DNA of 64,000 bases, taken from positions 45,556,556 through 45,620,555 of the forward strand of contig CM057006.1 in the NCBI GenBank assembly GCA_029891345.1, in the 5' to 3' direction. The translations under genes were made by a program, and so were the position numbers. The DNA is from Dryococelus australis (Eukaryota > Arthropoda > Insecta > Phasmatodea > Phasmatidae). Every line of letters starts with the position of its first letter. Position 1 is the first letter of the stretch. The notes beneath the pieces were generated by a model. It was not told the origin of the DNA and did no database searches. It saw only the letters and a list, made by a program, of their open reading frames with translations. Shown one piece after another: positions 12,670-26,600 of the stretch.

Positions 12670-13420
12670 TGGTATTATTAAATACTGTAATGCAGTCAAC
12701 GCCGTCCGTAGCAAAAGCGAGGCCGGGTGCAAGAACTTTCGCAAGGCCCTTCCAAACTAGTTGATCCCTCCCCGTAACATCGCAGTCACCTTTAGAAAAA
12801 AACTCGCGTGACATAATAATAAAATTGATTCAACTACAAAATATGCAAATTAATGAAAAACATCTTTTTACTTAACAGATATTATAGTCTACGAACTCGG
12901 CTCTCGAACGCCTAACATTTTACTGATAAAACATGTTACATTTCACACACGCACACACATATAATCATGGATTACATATTCCACAACCAAACGAAAGCTA
13001 AATATTTAAATATCTTTATTCAAAATTTTTTTGCAGCTGTGAGGCCTTGTACGGCCAGATCTGCCACACTCCTAAGGACGGCCGTGAAAATTGAAATGTT
13101 GAAAATAATAAACTCATTACAAGTAAATGATTACACCTTGAATAGTACATAAATGTGCGAATGAAACACGGAAAAAAAAAAATTTTTAACAGTGGAAGAA
13201 ATTCTTCAACTGACGGAAAAATAAACAACTTAAAACGATATCGCATTTATGTTGTTTTGTAACTTATAAAAGTTTATACACGGAACAAATTATCCATCTA
13301 AGTAACCAGAGCATAAACATGTGACTACTTACCACTTGCATGAGAAAACAACTTCAAGAAAAAAAAAAGATTTTTGTTCAGTATATCACCACTTATCCTC
13401 TATCACATATTATTCAGCTA
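12670..13420. other. A+T-rich spacer
   Basis: No recognised gene. Short frames at 12503-12814 and 13016-13246 have no family features. Confidence 0.5.
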
Positions 13421-13620
13421 TAGGTTAATCACTGCAAAGTGAGTACTCTTGAAATCTTTTTCTGGAAAAAAAAAAAAAAAAAAAAAAAAAAAACTGTCTG
13501 CAACTACATATATTTTAACCCAAGTAATGACCGCAATACTAACAATAAACTTGGCAGCGATTTAGGAGAAGTAGTTCCAGATCATAACGTCTCATTAGTT
13601 AAAATATGAAACAATAATGG
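13421..13620. mobile_element. Partial copy related to the TAGGCTGTTC short-transposon family
   Basis: It begins TAGGTTAATCACTGCAAAGT after a TA, resembling the family terminus. The body at 13505-13600 ('agtaatgaccgcaatact', 'ggagaagtagttcca') matches 50085-50170. An A28 run interrupts it at 13466-13493. No right terminus was found. Confidence 0.45.
13466..13493. repeat. Poly(A) run of 28
   Basis: An uninterrupted run of A follows 'tctgg'. Confidence 0.95.
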
Positions 13621-13629
13621 CATTTGAAA

Positions 13630-16600
13630 TTCACCACTTTCTTTTTGGTTTACACACATAAGAATAAAAATAGGCTAATAATAAAACATTTGTATTTCTA
13701 ACCAATTCATGACATCACTTGGCCGACGCACAGTCACAAGTTATCGGATCCATAGGGATCATTTTTTTTTTTTTTTTTGCTTTTTTACGTCTTTCCATAC
13801 CCGTGTTAAAATGCTCCAAATTCCGTGAACATGTGACAGTTCTGGCCCCTTTCCCTGGTTAGTTATTTGTAAATACCTGAAACGAAATTTTATGTGGCAG
13901 TTTGTAACCCCAAATATAAAAGATTTAATTATATATTAAATAAGACGTTTACGCCTACATTTTATAATACCATTTTGCTGTATTTCTACGTTATTTCTAC
14001 TTCTAACACTTCACATATTCCGACCTGGCCAGTACGTCTGCATGTAATTAAAATTAATTTAAATAATTTAAAATGTGAAGAAACTTAGGCCAGGTGCATT
14101 TAACTATATTTGCAATATTATTTCAGACTGCCGAGAACAGTGTTTACAAGACGATACCTTGGCAAGTATTACATTCATTTAAAAAAAATAACGCTATAAA
14201 ATTGCTTTATATTACATGTGTAACATTTCTCCTCTACTTTTAATATGATTACATAGTTCCTTGACGTTTTGTTGAACATTTTAATGTTTCCAGGTCAGCA
14301 TAGTGAGCATTCCGAGCTGCCATTGACAACCTCAATTTCAGTAATGAAAATGGATTCTGCATTAAATGCATAACTGCAATTTCATGAATTACATTGTCAT
14401 TGGTTAGGTATTATTTGATTATTATTCTGATGAAATTATGTTCATATCGCTGTAGTCATTTTAATGTTATAAGCCAAAAGTTATTTTCTAATAAGAGAAG
14501 TTAGGCCAAACTTTTATTTCGTTAGTTCTTCTAAAAACAAATTTTCTTTCCCATAGTGTGTGTATGTACACAATTATTAACTTGGAGTTATTTGTGCTTT
14601 AAGTAGTACAATGTTCAGTAAGAACTGTGATATGTCGGCAAATATAGTAACGATTGTAATGTATGTAGGAGGAGAATTGTATTTTGTAATATTAAACTTA
14701 AATAAAATAACGTTGTAGCGCAGGTATTTGTTAATCTGCATGAGAGCTATGCTAATTAACTGTGTGTGTAAGTTATTATGTTGCTTACTTAATAAGTGTA
14801 TGGGTTTGGTCATCAGGTTGATTAATTAGTTAGTGGGAGTGGTGTGAGTGTGTGCACATACAGTCAGTGATTACACTTTTGCACCTGGTAGCAATTCTTT
14901 TCTTACCATAAGAAATCCGAGTTCTCTGGAACCCTGAAATGTGCATGTAAATGGCACTTATGCATCAAACTCCCAGCACTTTGTGAAATGAAACATATAA
15001 ATTTTTTTAAAAATATTTTATTAACATCATAAAAATAAAGAAAACCCAACCAAAATATTATTAATACCAGAAAATGTAAAAATAATGCAAAATATTAATT
15101 GACTTTCAGATTAGTGTGTAGGGGACTTTACTTTAATCAAAAGTAGAATTATGTGTAATAACCAAAAATTAAATACCACCATCCGTACAATGAATAGTAT
15201 TAAAGTAATTAAAGAAAATTAGAAATTGAAAAATATAAAAAAATTAATAGAAAATATTAAGAAAGTGCTGCTTTTAAAATGAACTGCGGTGAAATAAAAG
15301 TCAAGAGAAAATAATTCAGTTCCAGAAGTACGTAGTTATCCTCACTTATTAAAACTTTCGGAAAACTATCTATGCTCCAGAATCATTTAGTTACAATTGA
15401 ATTCTCACTACATTACTTAATCTTATTTCTTCTTACTAAATAAATAGAATTCAACTCACTCTAGAAATAACTTTAAGTCTATGTCCAGAAAATTAAACTG
15501 AATTCTGAAAAATCAAGTGAAATTTATTCTGGCGAACTAACTCAGTAGTGCGAGCTGGATCACTGGTTTTCAATATTCTGTAGAAATCATATTGCCTGCA
15601 AAAATTCCAAACCAAACACTTTCTTAATATTGTAGAAGCTTGGAGGATCACAAATTTAATTACTGTAGTTATAGATGTACGTCTCCAGACTTACAATTCA
15701 ATGGCATTACCTCCATGGACATGGCCCCTGGCGCCTAGCAGATAGATGTCCTCTATGTCGACTTGAAGTCACTCCAATAACTAACGCCGGAATTCAACCC
15801 TCTTCTTTACATAGATGATCCAGTAACCTATACTGAAGTCCTGGGACCTAGGCCTACATCTATCCTTAGTCCAATGCTGGAGATTTCACAGATAGAAATC
15901 TCAGCTAAATATTCTAAAGCCGTCCATTTGAAAGGTTCCACCCAGAAGCCTCGTCTTCCGGCATCTCACTCTCTAACTAGCCAATGGCGAACTACTTCCG
16001 GTATCACCATAAAATAAAAACATAACATTACATACCTTTCAAATAATAAAGAAAAATATTTACTTAGGCTTCCAAATTCACAAAATAATTACTGAAAACA
16101 AAAATTAACTAATAAATTTAATATTTGTATATTAATATAATAATATGTAAGATCTGAGAATAGGGTGTGAAATTACCATAGAACACTGAAAGTCAAATGG
16201 ATTGGTGGTTTACAAAAAATTAAAATTACGTGATTTTAATATATTGCAAATACTCATCTGAGGTGTGTGGAAATTATATTCAGTTCAAAAACATATGTAA
16301 AGTAACCTCTTTGCATATACTATGTCGAACCACGACATGTCATTTAAAAGCGTTTAAGCACGCAGTTTTTATTAGTTATGCCCGTAAATGTTTTTTTAAA
16401 ATAATTCTCGTATCATTTAACGATGATTTAACACTTGTTGTTTGCCGTAGATGATTGATTTAATACTCACTACTATCTCTGAGAATTTCATTCCTATGAC
16501 GGGCAAATATTCAAACCTTGTACGCATTTAACAACGAATGATATAAATAGTGTGCCATTGATATAATGAGGGGAAATGAGAAAAAGAATGTCGAAATGTC

Positions 16601-17190
16601 CAGTAAAAATCATATCATCATATTTACTGAAATCAACGTGTACGTATTTACAGTGTATACTACAATAGATTACAGTGGACTTCTGACTAGTTGATTAACA
16701 TATGCCACCTGGCAGTGTTTGCATTGAGATACTGCGGAAGGATATGCAATGGGTTGAAAGTATAAAATAAGCAGGGTTTTCAAAAGTGCTCACTTTACCG
16801 TGAACACCATTCATAAAAAATTAAGTGCAGTGATATACATAATAAACATACAACTTTCATAGTTTTAAGTGACATTTATTTGCAATGTTGCTTACTAACA
16901 CTAACATTTTCAACTACCAATCATTTAATACCACACAACCACAATAATTAGGGTCCGGAAGAATTTACGAATTAATTTCAGGATAGCAGTCTATACTTAA
17001 AACTCGCATACATTGGAACTGGCTTGTGGCTCTATTTGTCATACCCCGGAAGACTGAGACAGTGAGAAACCTTCATTAAATAAATATACAGTTCCATAAT
17101 ACCTAGTCAAGATGAACCTACCATTGAAAAAATATACGAGGTTCACATGTACATAGGAGAATATAGTCTATCTAGCATACAAGTCGTTTT
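13630..17190. other. A+T-rich spacer with one GC-richer patch
   Basis: No gene recognised. 15640-16010 is less A+T-rich and has an unrecognised repeat-like character ('acctaggcctacatctatcc'). A solitary transposon terminus is listed separately at 16765-16812. Confidence 0.5.
16765..16812. mobile_element. Solitary terminus of the TAGGCTGTTC short-transposon family
   Basis: 'caaaagtgctcactttaccg' followed by 'tgaacacc' matches the right terminal inverted repeat of the copies at 29515, 35165 and 59785. No matching left terminus was found within about 400 bp upstream. Confidence 0.5.
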
Positions 17191-17313
17191 ATTCACAAAA
17201 TCACCCGGGCCCTGGTGCTTAGCACAAGATGCAAATTTTTTGGATCAAACATGCTTCCATAGACGCTTCCACACACAGAAAACATCACAATACGGTAAAC
17301 AACATTACATGGC

Positions 17314-17821
17314 CTACATCTTTTTCTTTTTACTGCAATTAATTTGGTCTCTAGCCTGCAATTTGTATGTAGGTTCTCTAGCAGAAAGTTTTCTTGGGAT
17401 CCTTCCATCGTCTATTTCTGGAAGCATATAGTTCAAATAAAACCGACTGAGTAGCGGCAGGATCTTTTCTTCCCAAAATTTTACATCTCTTTCAATGCGC
17501 TCTACAAAAAAGTTGGATGGAGAGTACACAACAAAATCAAAAACGTAATAAGTAATAATGTATTTTGAGCTGCAAGCAACCATCTCTTCTCATCTCCAAG
17601 CACGTACCAGTTTTCTGGTCAACAGCCGCTTCTAGTAAAGAATTGTCTCCGATTTTGGGGATGCATTTGATTTCAACAAGACCATCATTGTCCACTAGAC
17701 CATCTGAACTTGCACCCAAATATGGTTTATATTCGGAGACAAACAAACCACATCTTTCTACTGTAACTGATTTTTGTTGTTCATACAAACCAGAAGACTG
17801 CGCACACTTCTCAATTTTTAA
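17314..17821 (-). pseudogene. YqaJ-type nuclease domain, frame-broken exon
   Basis: The minus-strand frame starts after a good acceptor (TATTTTATTTTCAG, exon from 17821) and reads ...YKPYLGASSDGLVDNDGLVE followed by IKC. This is the PD-(D/E)XK nuclease core of the YqaJ viral recombinase family (Asp in 'SSDG', then E-I-K). It continues to CLQLKIHYY. A second frame then carries FDFVVYSPSNFFVERIERD and ...LNYMLPEI, the usual C-terminal block of eukaryotic members (cDFvvyt..., ERI..D, yLLPE). Between the two, near 17540-17555, the reading frame shifts and the expected Gln-rich 'QVQ' segment is missing, so the copy is broken. In insects such domains occur in multicopy proteins of uncertain origin, perhaps virus- or transposon-derived. 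No N-terminal part was found nearby. Confidence 0.7.
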
Positions 17822-17829
17822 CTGAAAAT

Positions 17830-18775
17830 AAAATAGCACACACAATTTTTCATTCTTGGAGTCCCAAACGTCTGCGATAAAACGTGTTCAACAGATTTGC
17901 CGGGATATATTTATGGGCTGTAATTTACAAAAGTATTGCCAAATAACGATTGCCTTCTTGTACATAGAATCGTACAACTGAACGGTAATTGAAACAGTTC
18001 ATTACAAACTATATGTTAGAAGAGGAAATAATAACATTTAACGTAATAGTTACGGTTGCAACACAATGTTCATAAAAACCATATATTTATAAATGAAAGA
18101 TTACAATTTTTGCCAGTAAAAAACCATTTGGTGAACTATGAATCAACGTTAAACTATTTTGAAGATATGTGCTGCATGGGTGATATACAAAATACTTTGA
18201 AAATAATAGTTATTATTGCAAATATTTCCCCTGCATTTACTCAGTTTTTAACCTAAAGTAAAAACTCGTAATGATAACTAGCTACTTGTAAAGAAAGATT
18301 TAACCATGTGCATATTTATGGAAATATAGCATAACCAATACTTATGAAATGGATTTACAATAATTAGCGTGAACAAAATAATACCTGGACAACTGTATTC
18401 TAAAATATTGTGCATTTTGTAGCAGCAATGAAATTTTATGGTTTTATTTTCTTATTTAATTAGTGTTTTAATATTTTTACTTGGCTGCACGCCCTTTAAT
18501 AATGAAAGGTAAATATATTTAGCAGGCTAAAGTAATATTTTTGAGCAAATTTTATTAACAATGTTTTTTGATTTTTGTTACAATGTGTGCATGCTCTCCT
18601 CTCCGCCAAGCCAACTTATAACCTTGCAAAACCTACTGTCAAGAAAGTATACTGCAAACATTATCTCTTGCTTTAAAAAAAATCAGTTGGTAAAAAGAAC
18701 CGTGTGATTTTTACAGTGTCATCAATTACTGCTATTTTATAATAGTATTGACAGCTGAAAGCACTATGTATGCAA
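17830..18775. other. A+T-rich spacer
   Basis: Upstream of the YqaJ fragment on its strand. No further exon recognised. Confidence 0.5.
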
Positions 18776-18867
18776 TGCACTTTCACAACATTTTACTGTA
18801 AGTATGTATGTTTATATATATATATATATAAACATACATACTTACAGTAAAATGTTGTGAAAGTGCA
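18776..18867. repeat. Perfect 92-bp palindrome
   Basis: Left arm TGCACTTTCACAACATTTTA... is the exact reverse complement of the right arm ...TAAAATGTTGTGAAAGTGCA. The centre is at 18821.5 within a (TA)n tract. I checked all 46 base pairs and found no mismatch and no true spacer. It could extrude as a cruciform or fold as a long hairpin RNA. Origin unknown: a fold-back element, a young inverted duplication or an assembly artefact. Confidence 0.9.
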
Positions 18868-21800
18868 AACTCGAGCCATCTTGTTCCTCACCAGTTTTCT
18901 CTTCACAGATAATGAAAGATGTTTGTTTGGCTTTTTTTTCTCATATTTGGTAGAAGGAAACGTATATCTCCGGGGAAGCTCGTGAGGACAGAGCTACGTG
19001 AAATACTGCGCAGGCTTGGTCAGCGTCTGGCAACCCTGCGTGGGCTGACTCGCCACTGTCCTACTCCACACTCGTGTCTGCCACAAGGAGGATGGATCCC
19101 GCCTGCCGCTATGACCTCAACAATTTATACTTTTGGACATAGTTTCTACATTATTAAAGCTACATATATACCCTCACAATGTTTTTTTACACATTTTTCT
19201 TGCTCAATTGCACAACACAGATAAATCTTATATACTTATGATAGCCTGTTAGTTATAGGGTTCTTAAAACTTTAAAACGAAAATCATATGTTAAACTTCA
19301 TAAAATAAAATTACACTCATGTAGCAGTAATTGTGTTGTAAAACTCTTGCATATGCCGTTTATTTCATGTTTTTATCTTAATTAGGCGTTGTTTGCGACA
19401 CAGACATTTTTTCCCTATCTTTATTGCTTGGGCGCTGTACAGCCTTAATGCATAATCAGTAAGTTTTAAAATGTTGTATGAATGAAGTAGTACTTCGAAA
19501 ATTAATTTTTAAAGCAACGTTTAATACTCTAAGCCCCAAATGGTGGTATAAATAAGTGAAATACTAGGCAAAGTCAGTTGATAAGCTGCTACCGACTTGG
19601 AGAACAGTCACATTTACTGAGAATCAGCAACTATATGAGTAATGAAAATCATATTTCTGGGGAAGTCCCAAATAAATCAGTGAAATTTAGTTGCTGTAAT
19701 AATCAATAACCTGAATCTATTTTCCATCAGAACCACACTCGGTTTTGGGCTCCATTATCACTATCTCAGGTTTAAATAAAAGAGTGAGTGTGCTGCTTGG
19801 CCAGGGAGTAGAGTTATTAATTTACTGTTGGTCAACAAAAACATAATTTTTTGATCAGTAAATTAAATTTTAGGTTTCACCAATCCAAACAGGGTACAAT
19901 AGCAAAGAGAAAATAATAAATTCTTTCTTTATTGAAAACACATTTAGGTGACTTAGAGAATATGTTATGATTCCTCACATTGGTGCAACAAGTACAATAG
20001 AGCTCGTATCGAGTTCATTAAAAATTATGCCAACACTGAGGAAGTTGTATCAACTTTTTTTTTATATAAACAAACTTGCTACTTGTAACTTTCACGAGGT
20101 TTCCAATATTTTCTAACATGCCTGAAAGGCATGTTGGACCCACTCTTTTTATTCTGCAAGTACGTGTTTTCTACGAGCTTAAAAAATTCTTGCCAAAAAT
20201 TTTGCATAAAATGCTACCATTCCAAATAAGCCCAGAAAACCCTTTATATTTTTAAAAAGGAGAAGTCAACGGCATCATTCTACCAGGTTATGTTTTCAAA
20301 GTACCATCTGAAATTATAAATCCTACAACCAATTAGGTAGGGGATGCAGATTTTGGTCACGATTTTACATTTGAAGAAGAAGAAGAATCCGTCAATTATT
20401 GGTGTTTGAAACCGACCATAAAAACCAGTAGATGAAGATGGGGTTCCAAAGACGATCATGAAGAGCTCAGCGTTGGTGGTATAAAACGTCCCGACACACT
20501 AACAGATCAGAAGAATATTTTTTTTTTTCACTCGATCATGAGTTCTAATGGCCTCTACTTGGTGCTTGGTATGCATTATATAGTTTAAACATCTTTAGCC
20601 CAGGCAACTGACATCCGTTTCGGTAAACCTGGTTTGATTTCCGGTGATCACTTCACATTCGCTTTCTCGCAATTATCACCTAATTGTCTTCATTCCAGTA
20701 CCCGCATGCATTAAAATTTACTAACATGAAAATCTGATTACCTTGTCACTCAAATTGTACCGGTTCAATTAAGAAGATGCGGAGCGATTAAACTTCGGTA
20801 GCTGTCTCCCGTAAGTTAAATTGGTGGTGTGTACCGAACTCTGAAATGCAGCAAAAATTTTAGAATATGTTATATAAAGGAGACTATTTACCACAGAACA
20901 GTAATTGTAACCCCAAATGTGGGAACACAGAAACAGAGATCCTTTTACGTAAAATGAGTGAATCTCACCGTGCCTTTTGTGCTGTCTAATATTAATACAC
21001 CTTAGTGCTAACCGACTGTTCAAATATTCCTGCCTAGTGACAATCAAATGTAGTCGAGTTTTATTAGGCAAAGGTGTATAAACCATCATGTATGTATTCA
21101 GATACAAGTAGACTCATGTATAAAAATGTAACTGGTTGTGAAAAATATATTACAAAAAATATATATGTGAATGAGGAAAGGTGACTTTTCATTTAATGTT
21201 TCCTTAGAATAACTCCCGAATGCGGTATGCAAGCAAAGTAATTATTGTGGTGTGTATGATTTACTGTACAAACAATGTATTGTTTACTGGAGCAAACTAC
21301 AATTTTGCTGAACGAGATGATGTTAACTTATTATTTACGAAAACATTTGAATACACAAGTTTCTGGGTTATTTGTTCCCCAGTTCTGACATTTGCGTAGA
21401 TTAAGTACCTTTTTGTTGCTTTTTCATTAGACCTATGAATCCTCCTGTAGAATTCTGATGCAGTAAATAAAACACGAAAAATGATGGTCTCCATGCCCTG
21501 TTAGCTCATGGTATAAAAACTAAACAAAAATATAAAAAAAGTCACCGTGACGTGCAGTACATACAGATATCTCAAGACTAGCTTACACGGCACCAGATGA
21601 TCAAATTTTTTAGCCTATGACTACAATGGACGATTCAAAAGAGAAAGTGTATGCGTGATGCCAGAAACGAAGATTGCTCCAGGCAGACAATAAGAATGTT
21701 TACCATAATAGCCAGTCAGCGAAAATCTCTACTTAGTTTTGGTTGTTATTAGGGGATAAGTGAATTTGCATCTGTAAATGAAAGATGTACGACACTTTTC

Positions 21801-23448
21801 CTTTGAATAGCAATAACCGATTAGTGGTCTCGTAATGTGTGATGTGTTTCGAATGAACCACTTTTTTCTTTCTGAGTAGCTCTCATATCCGGTAGCTTGT
21901 AGACCAGATTTTATGTATGTGTATATATGTATACACACACACACACTCATATATGCATAAGTATATATAAAGTTATGCAAGGAATGTAGCCTATGTCACC
22001 CATCACTTACATACATAACCAGTAATAACGCAACATAATCCAATATATCGTAAGATATACCAATAATAAGACAGATTTTCAGGGGGTGACAAAACATGCG
22101 GACCATCCTGTACATAGACCTAAAACATTTACACTTTATACGTTCTTAATACAACTTCTAAAACAATTTTATGGGAAACCTTCTTCACGTTTTATACCAT
22201 GTGTTGTAAAACCTAACATTAACCTTAAAACATTCAGGTTGAGGTGCCATTAGTAATACTTTCTATAGCTGATTCACAATCAATATGTTTTACTGTATGT
22301 AACATGTATGTGTGTGGGTGTGTATGTGAGAAAAATGCTCATCGGGAACCAATTTTTTAAGAAATTTAATATTTACGCTGTGTTCGCATTGTCTGTATGT
22401 ATTTGGGTATTTCTGCCACCTACTTATAGCTGGTCAGAATTTATTGCGATCATTTAAAAAATCTTGCACAGAATCACAATTATCAATTACTTAATTAATT
22501 ACTAAATGAATTTTTCAACTAAATTTTTTATGACACGTATTATTTTATGTTTTGATTAATTTCATATTTTTCAGTTATGAATTTTTTCATTTGTCAAATA
22601 CCTTCATTGTCAATTATGTGTTTGTATTCAAATAGGGCCTCCTTAATTTGTTAATTATTTGTAGAAAATTAATTAACAGCATTAATCAAAGAGTCATTAA
22701 ACCATTACATTAAAAGATGCAGCTATCAAAACCTATTCTTACAGATTTATTACATTACAGTTATGGTACTAACATGTTCAGTCTAGTTAGTTGTTAAGTA
22801 ATGTTTTATATTCTTGTCTGCAGAGAATCAAACCCACTGCAACTGATTGCGATAGTGTGCTGTGTTGCTAGGCTCGTAATTTAGAAACAGAAATAGGGTT
22901 CAAGCCATTATATTATTTCGTATAGATCACGAAATGTAAATATAATATAAATATAAATATAAATATAAATCACGTATGATGTACTATTTAAATTCGATGC
23001 CAAATAATTCACGTTGACAATAAAATCTTCTATACACTATCAACCTGTTACGTGAAAATAAGGCCACTTAAAAATTCTGCAACCTTCAAGTAAAATGTCA
23101 GTCCTTTCTCTGAATTTTGTACACTTTTATTCCCCAATTATCTCTTCAGACAAAACACTTTATGGAACTTACTTTTTACTGCAATATTTCTGGAGTTTTG
23201 CGCAAATGTTTAGTAAATATTTTTTTCTTAAATTGTCTTACATTATTTCTAAAAAGTAACCAGCAAGTGACTGCAAGGAATAAACTGTGAGTCAATCATC
23301 AAAATATGAAATAGTTTGAATGAGCGGTTTCGGAGAAATGACGGGATAAGTTTAGAGGTTTTTCATACACTTCCAGCTACATTTTCCTCTCCCCAACTAT
23401 TCTTCCAGTACTAAGTCAGGGAATAAGCTACATTCCCTGGCTTCAGCT

Positions 23449-23450
<2 letters not shown>
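18868..23450. other. A+T-rich spacer, no recognised gene
   Basis: 18955-19110 is GC-rich with an open frame but no family match. 19835-19905 resembles part of the 10.9-11.6 kb repeat. Short microsatellites lie at 21915-21950 (TA/CA) and 22934-22970 (ATAAAT units). At 22828-22900 the minus strand has a weak B-box-like GGTTTGATTC. Nothing else can be supported. Confidence 0.5.

Positions 23451-23451
<1 letters not shown>

Positions 23452-23493
<42 letters not shown>
23452..23493. repeat. (TA)n microsatellite
   Basis: About 21 uninterrupted TA units. Confidence 0.95.
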
Positions 23494-23495
<2 letters not shown>

Positions 23496-23501
23496 CACAC
23501 A

Positions 23502-23600
23502 CAGTAAAAGCCCGATATAACGTGGCTGTTTGGGGACATAACTCAAACCAGCATTATAGCTTTCTGCGCTATTCCGGGAGTGGCCGAGTACAGTAGCAAA
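23502..23600 (+). mobile_element. Pogo/Tigger-like terminus (left end only)
   Basis: 'cagtaaaagcccgatataac' followed by 'gtggctgtttgggga' has the CAGTA...CCCG.TATAACG form of pogo/Tigger terminal repeats. No inverted partner was seen downstream to 26.7 kb, so this is probably a truncated copy. Confidence 0.4.
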
Positions 23601-26600
23601 AAAAATAAAAAGGCAATGTTCTAATGGGGCATGACAACTATCTGTCAAACACGGAGCAAGTGTTGTTATTTACTGCTGAACTCGCGAAACGTTTAGCCCC
23701 TTGCTATCGGAACTTTTTTTAAATCTGCATCACCGGACTTGACAGCATTCAAGGGAGAGAAACAGAAGAGAAACGCGCTGTGATGAAGGGAGTCACATGC
23801 ATTCAAGCAAGAATAACTAAAATTACCACATTTTCCAGGCAAAGGATGAACTTATTCTACCAAGGGCAGTGTTCACTGCGAGTTGTTTGTCACGGGGGTG
23901 ACGTGTAATTGTCTATAATTATCAGCTCGTTACGAGAATACCAGCCTGTGAACAATAATTCGGCAACTTTCACATAAAACTTCTGTCATCCACTACAGTC
24001 CATATGCTTTTACCATCCATCTATCTCTTACAGAAAAAAATTGTCTGCATTTTACATTATACGCTACACATTTTCTAAATTTTACGCAGACGTCCAGTTA
24101 ATATATATATTTCTTTACAGGTCATCTTAGGTGATTTATTAAATATAACCCATCAGTGATGGCGAGGATAAACCAGTATGCCAGTCCTCAAATTATGAAA
24201 CTCTTTGATTTGGTACTTCCCGAGAAATGGCAAGATAAGTTTATAGGATATTCCCGCATTTGCAATGTGGCTTGGAACTCGGTGTGAGCCGGGCTCCTTA
24301 CTGCAGGCAAGGTTCTGTCCACAGCTAAGGGCAATGGAGTTCACATCGCCGCTAGATGACAGCATGATCAATTTTTGTCGAAAGGCAGCTGCAGAGCGCA
24401 GTGTGACATAACCCTCCTATACGACTGCTTCTCTCACACTAAAGGCCTCCCGTTTGCATGCAGGTTTATATACAGAGCGTTGTGCTGTTTCAGGGATCTA
24501 TTTTTGGTATACAGATAGCACTCTCCTAGTTTCATGAGATTTTGACGCTGTGCTGATTTTCACACCACTGGTACAGCCTTAAGACATAAACTGTGGAGCA
24601 TTGTTTATTGTACCTACTACAAATTTGGTTTGACGTCTTTAATAATAGGATGTTAATTGATATTCTTATGAAGTAGCAGTTTGGACGTTACTGCATATAT
24701 ATGTGAAACTTGGCAGTATTAAGATTTCGGGAAAATAGTTTTAAGCAGCATATTTTCATTCATAATAATAAAGTTTTTTTGAGAATAAAAGTGATGTTAG
24801 CTCATCAAACGGGCGAAGTCAGGCAGTTTACAGTTCGTACATGCAACGAGGCTATTTATAAATTAACGGTGGTGCTGAGTGTGCCTGGATGACAATATAT
24901 CACATAAACATATATATTATTTGCTGCAAAAATGATTCCATCACAAAACGATGCATAGTTTTAATAAATAAAAAATATTTCTTTTAGCTTTATTGATAAA
25001 TTGAGAGGGGACATGAAACACAAAATGTAAAATGGTGAGCCGGTCTCAGAAAGGCTCAGTGATTACACACTGAATCAAAATTATTAGCAAGCAGAATTGC
25101 TGCACACAGAAATATGTTACGTTAAAAATATATACAGAGCTAGTGGAAAACATACATTTCTGGGAATTCATTTGTACATTTGTATTTTACACATGAAACA
25201 CTAGTCATTTCATGAAGACGTGGCTAGGGAAGCGAGCTGCGCGCGCTGGCTAACACATTGCAGCACAGTCGCCTACTCTGATGTATCGCAGAAGTTATTT
25301 ATCACGTTAGTTTAAAAGTAAATTTTCCATCTTGTACGAGCCCAAAAGGACTTGTGTTTAAAATATATTGCTTCACATTGATATATATATATTTGCAAAA
25401 TACTTTCCGACATACGTGCGGCCTCTTTAATTAATATGAAGCATGCATGTGGCGACTTTAGCAGTCAAGCAGTAGCTACAAACATAACTAAACTATCACA
25501 CACACTTTAAGTTACATTTCATTTGAAACACCTACATGTTGTTAAAAAATGATGTTTAGTTTGTTAAACTAATAACAGCCATTTTGAAATGACATAAAAA
25601 AAATACATATACATTTTGTCTAAGAACTCTTTCCTGCCCTGCATATTTCGCTGATGTCTGTTGTGCAAAGGCAGGGCTGTTAGAACAGCCAATATGAAAT
25701 TCTTTTTCAATCGTTCACACATCAGCTGATACAGATTTGGTATATGGGATGATGTTAATTTCATTTTTGACATGTTGCGCACACTAGTTGTCAAATAACG
25801 GAATTCTTATATGAAATAGACTATAGTACCAGTGATGATAATGTATACAAATTTTTGCATCTTGTGGATAATTTATTCAAAATGTAGCTATTTTAATGGC
25901 AATAAGTATATCAGTGTTCATGTGTGTGCCTATATCTACCCCCTCCCCTTTCCTTTCTATCAATCTAATCTCTGCCGATCTACTGAGTTGAACCTTTAAT
26001 AAATGTAAATTTTAAGCACATGTAGAGAATTTACATACATCAAAAGATTATTAGCCTGTTCGTAAAGTAAAAAATAATATTTAAACTAAAGAAAAAATGT
26101 TGAAAACCTAATATAAGTAAATAGCAAAAAATAATGAATAGTGTTAAATTATGCAATTATTCCAGTTTTTGAAAAACATACAATTACAATGAAGCAATAA
26201 ATAATCCTTCAGAATACAAGCATGTTCACACAAACAATGTTGCTACAGGTAATATAACGGCAGGAAAACAGGAATAAAAAAATTATGAAATCACTACTTA
26301 AAATTTATCAATTAAAGTTTTATTTTCAACCCTTCAAAATGCCAAAAGTGCACACATATGTATGTGTACAAGCTGCTCATAGTTAAAATTTCTGCCCAGG
26401 ATCTACTTTTAGTTTCATTTTGTATCTTTCCACCATGCATAAAATATAAATTTCCATGGATCGTCTCACTTTATTCATACATCACCCAAGGAATTGTTAG
26501 GAAAGCAAATGTGTTAATATGCATACTTGTGCTTGTAAGTGTATAAAACAAGAAACAAAATTTCAGTAGCCATAAATTTAAACAATACATTCTCAATACA

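Noticed and set aside
18776..18867. MicroRNA precursor
   Set aside because: Perfect complementarity throughout and a TA core are unlike typical animal precursors. There is no expression evidence, so it is kept only as a palindrome.
22828..22900. tRNA-like sequence on the minus strand with GGTTTGATTC
   Set aside because: No A-box at the right distance and no paired acceptor stem, so too weak to call.
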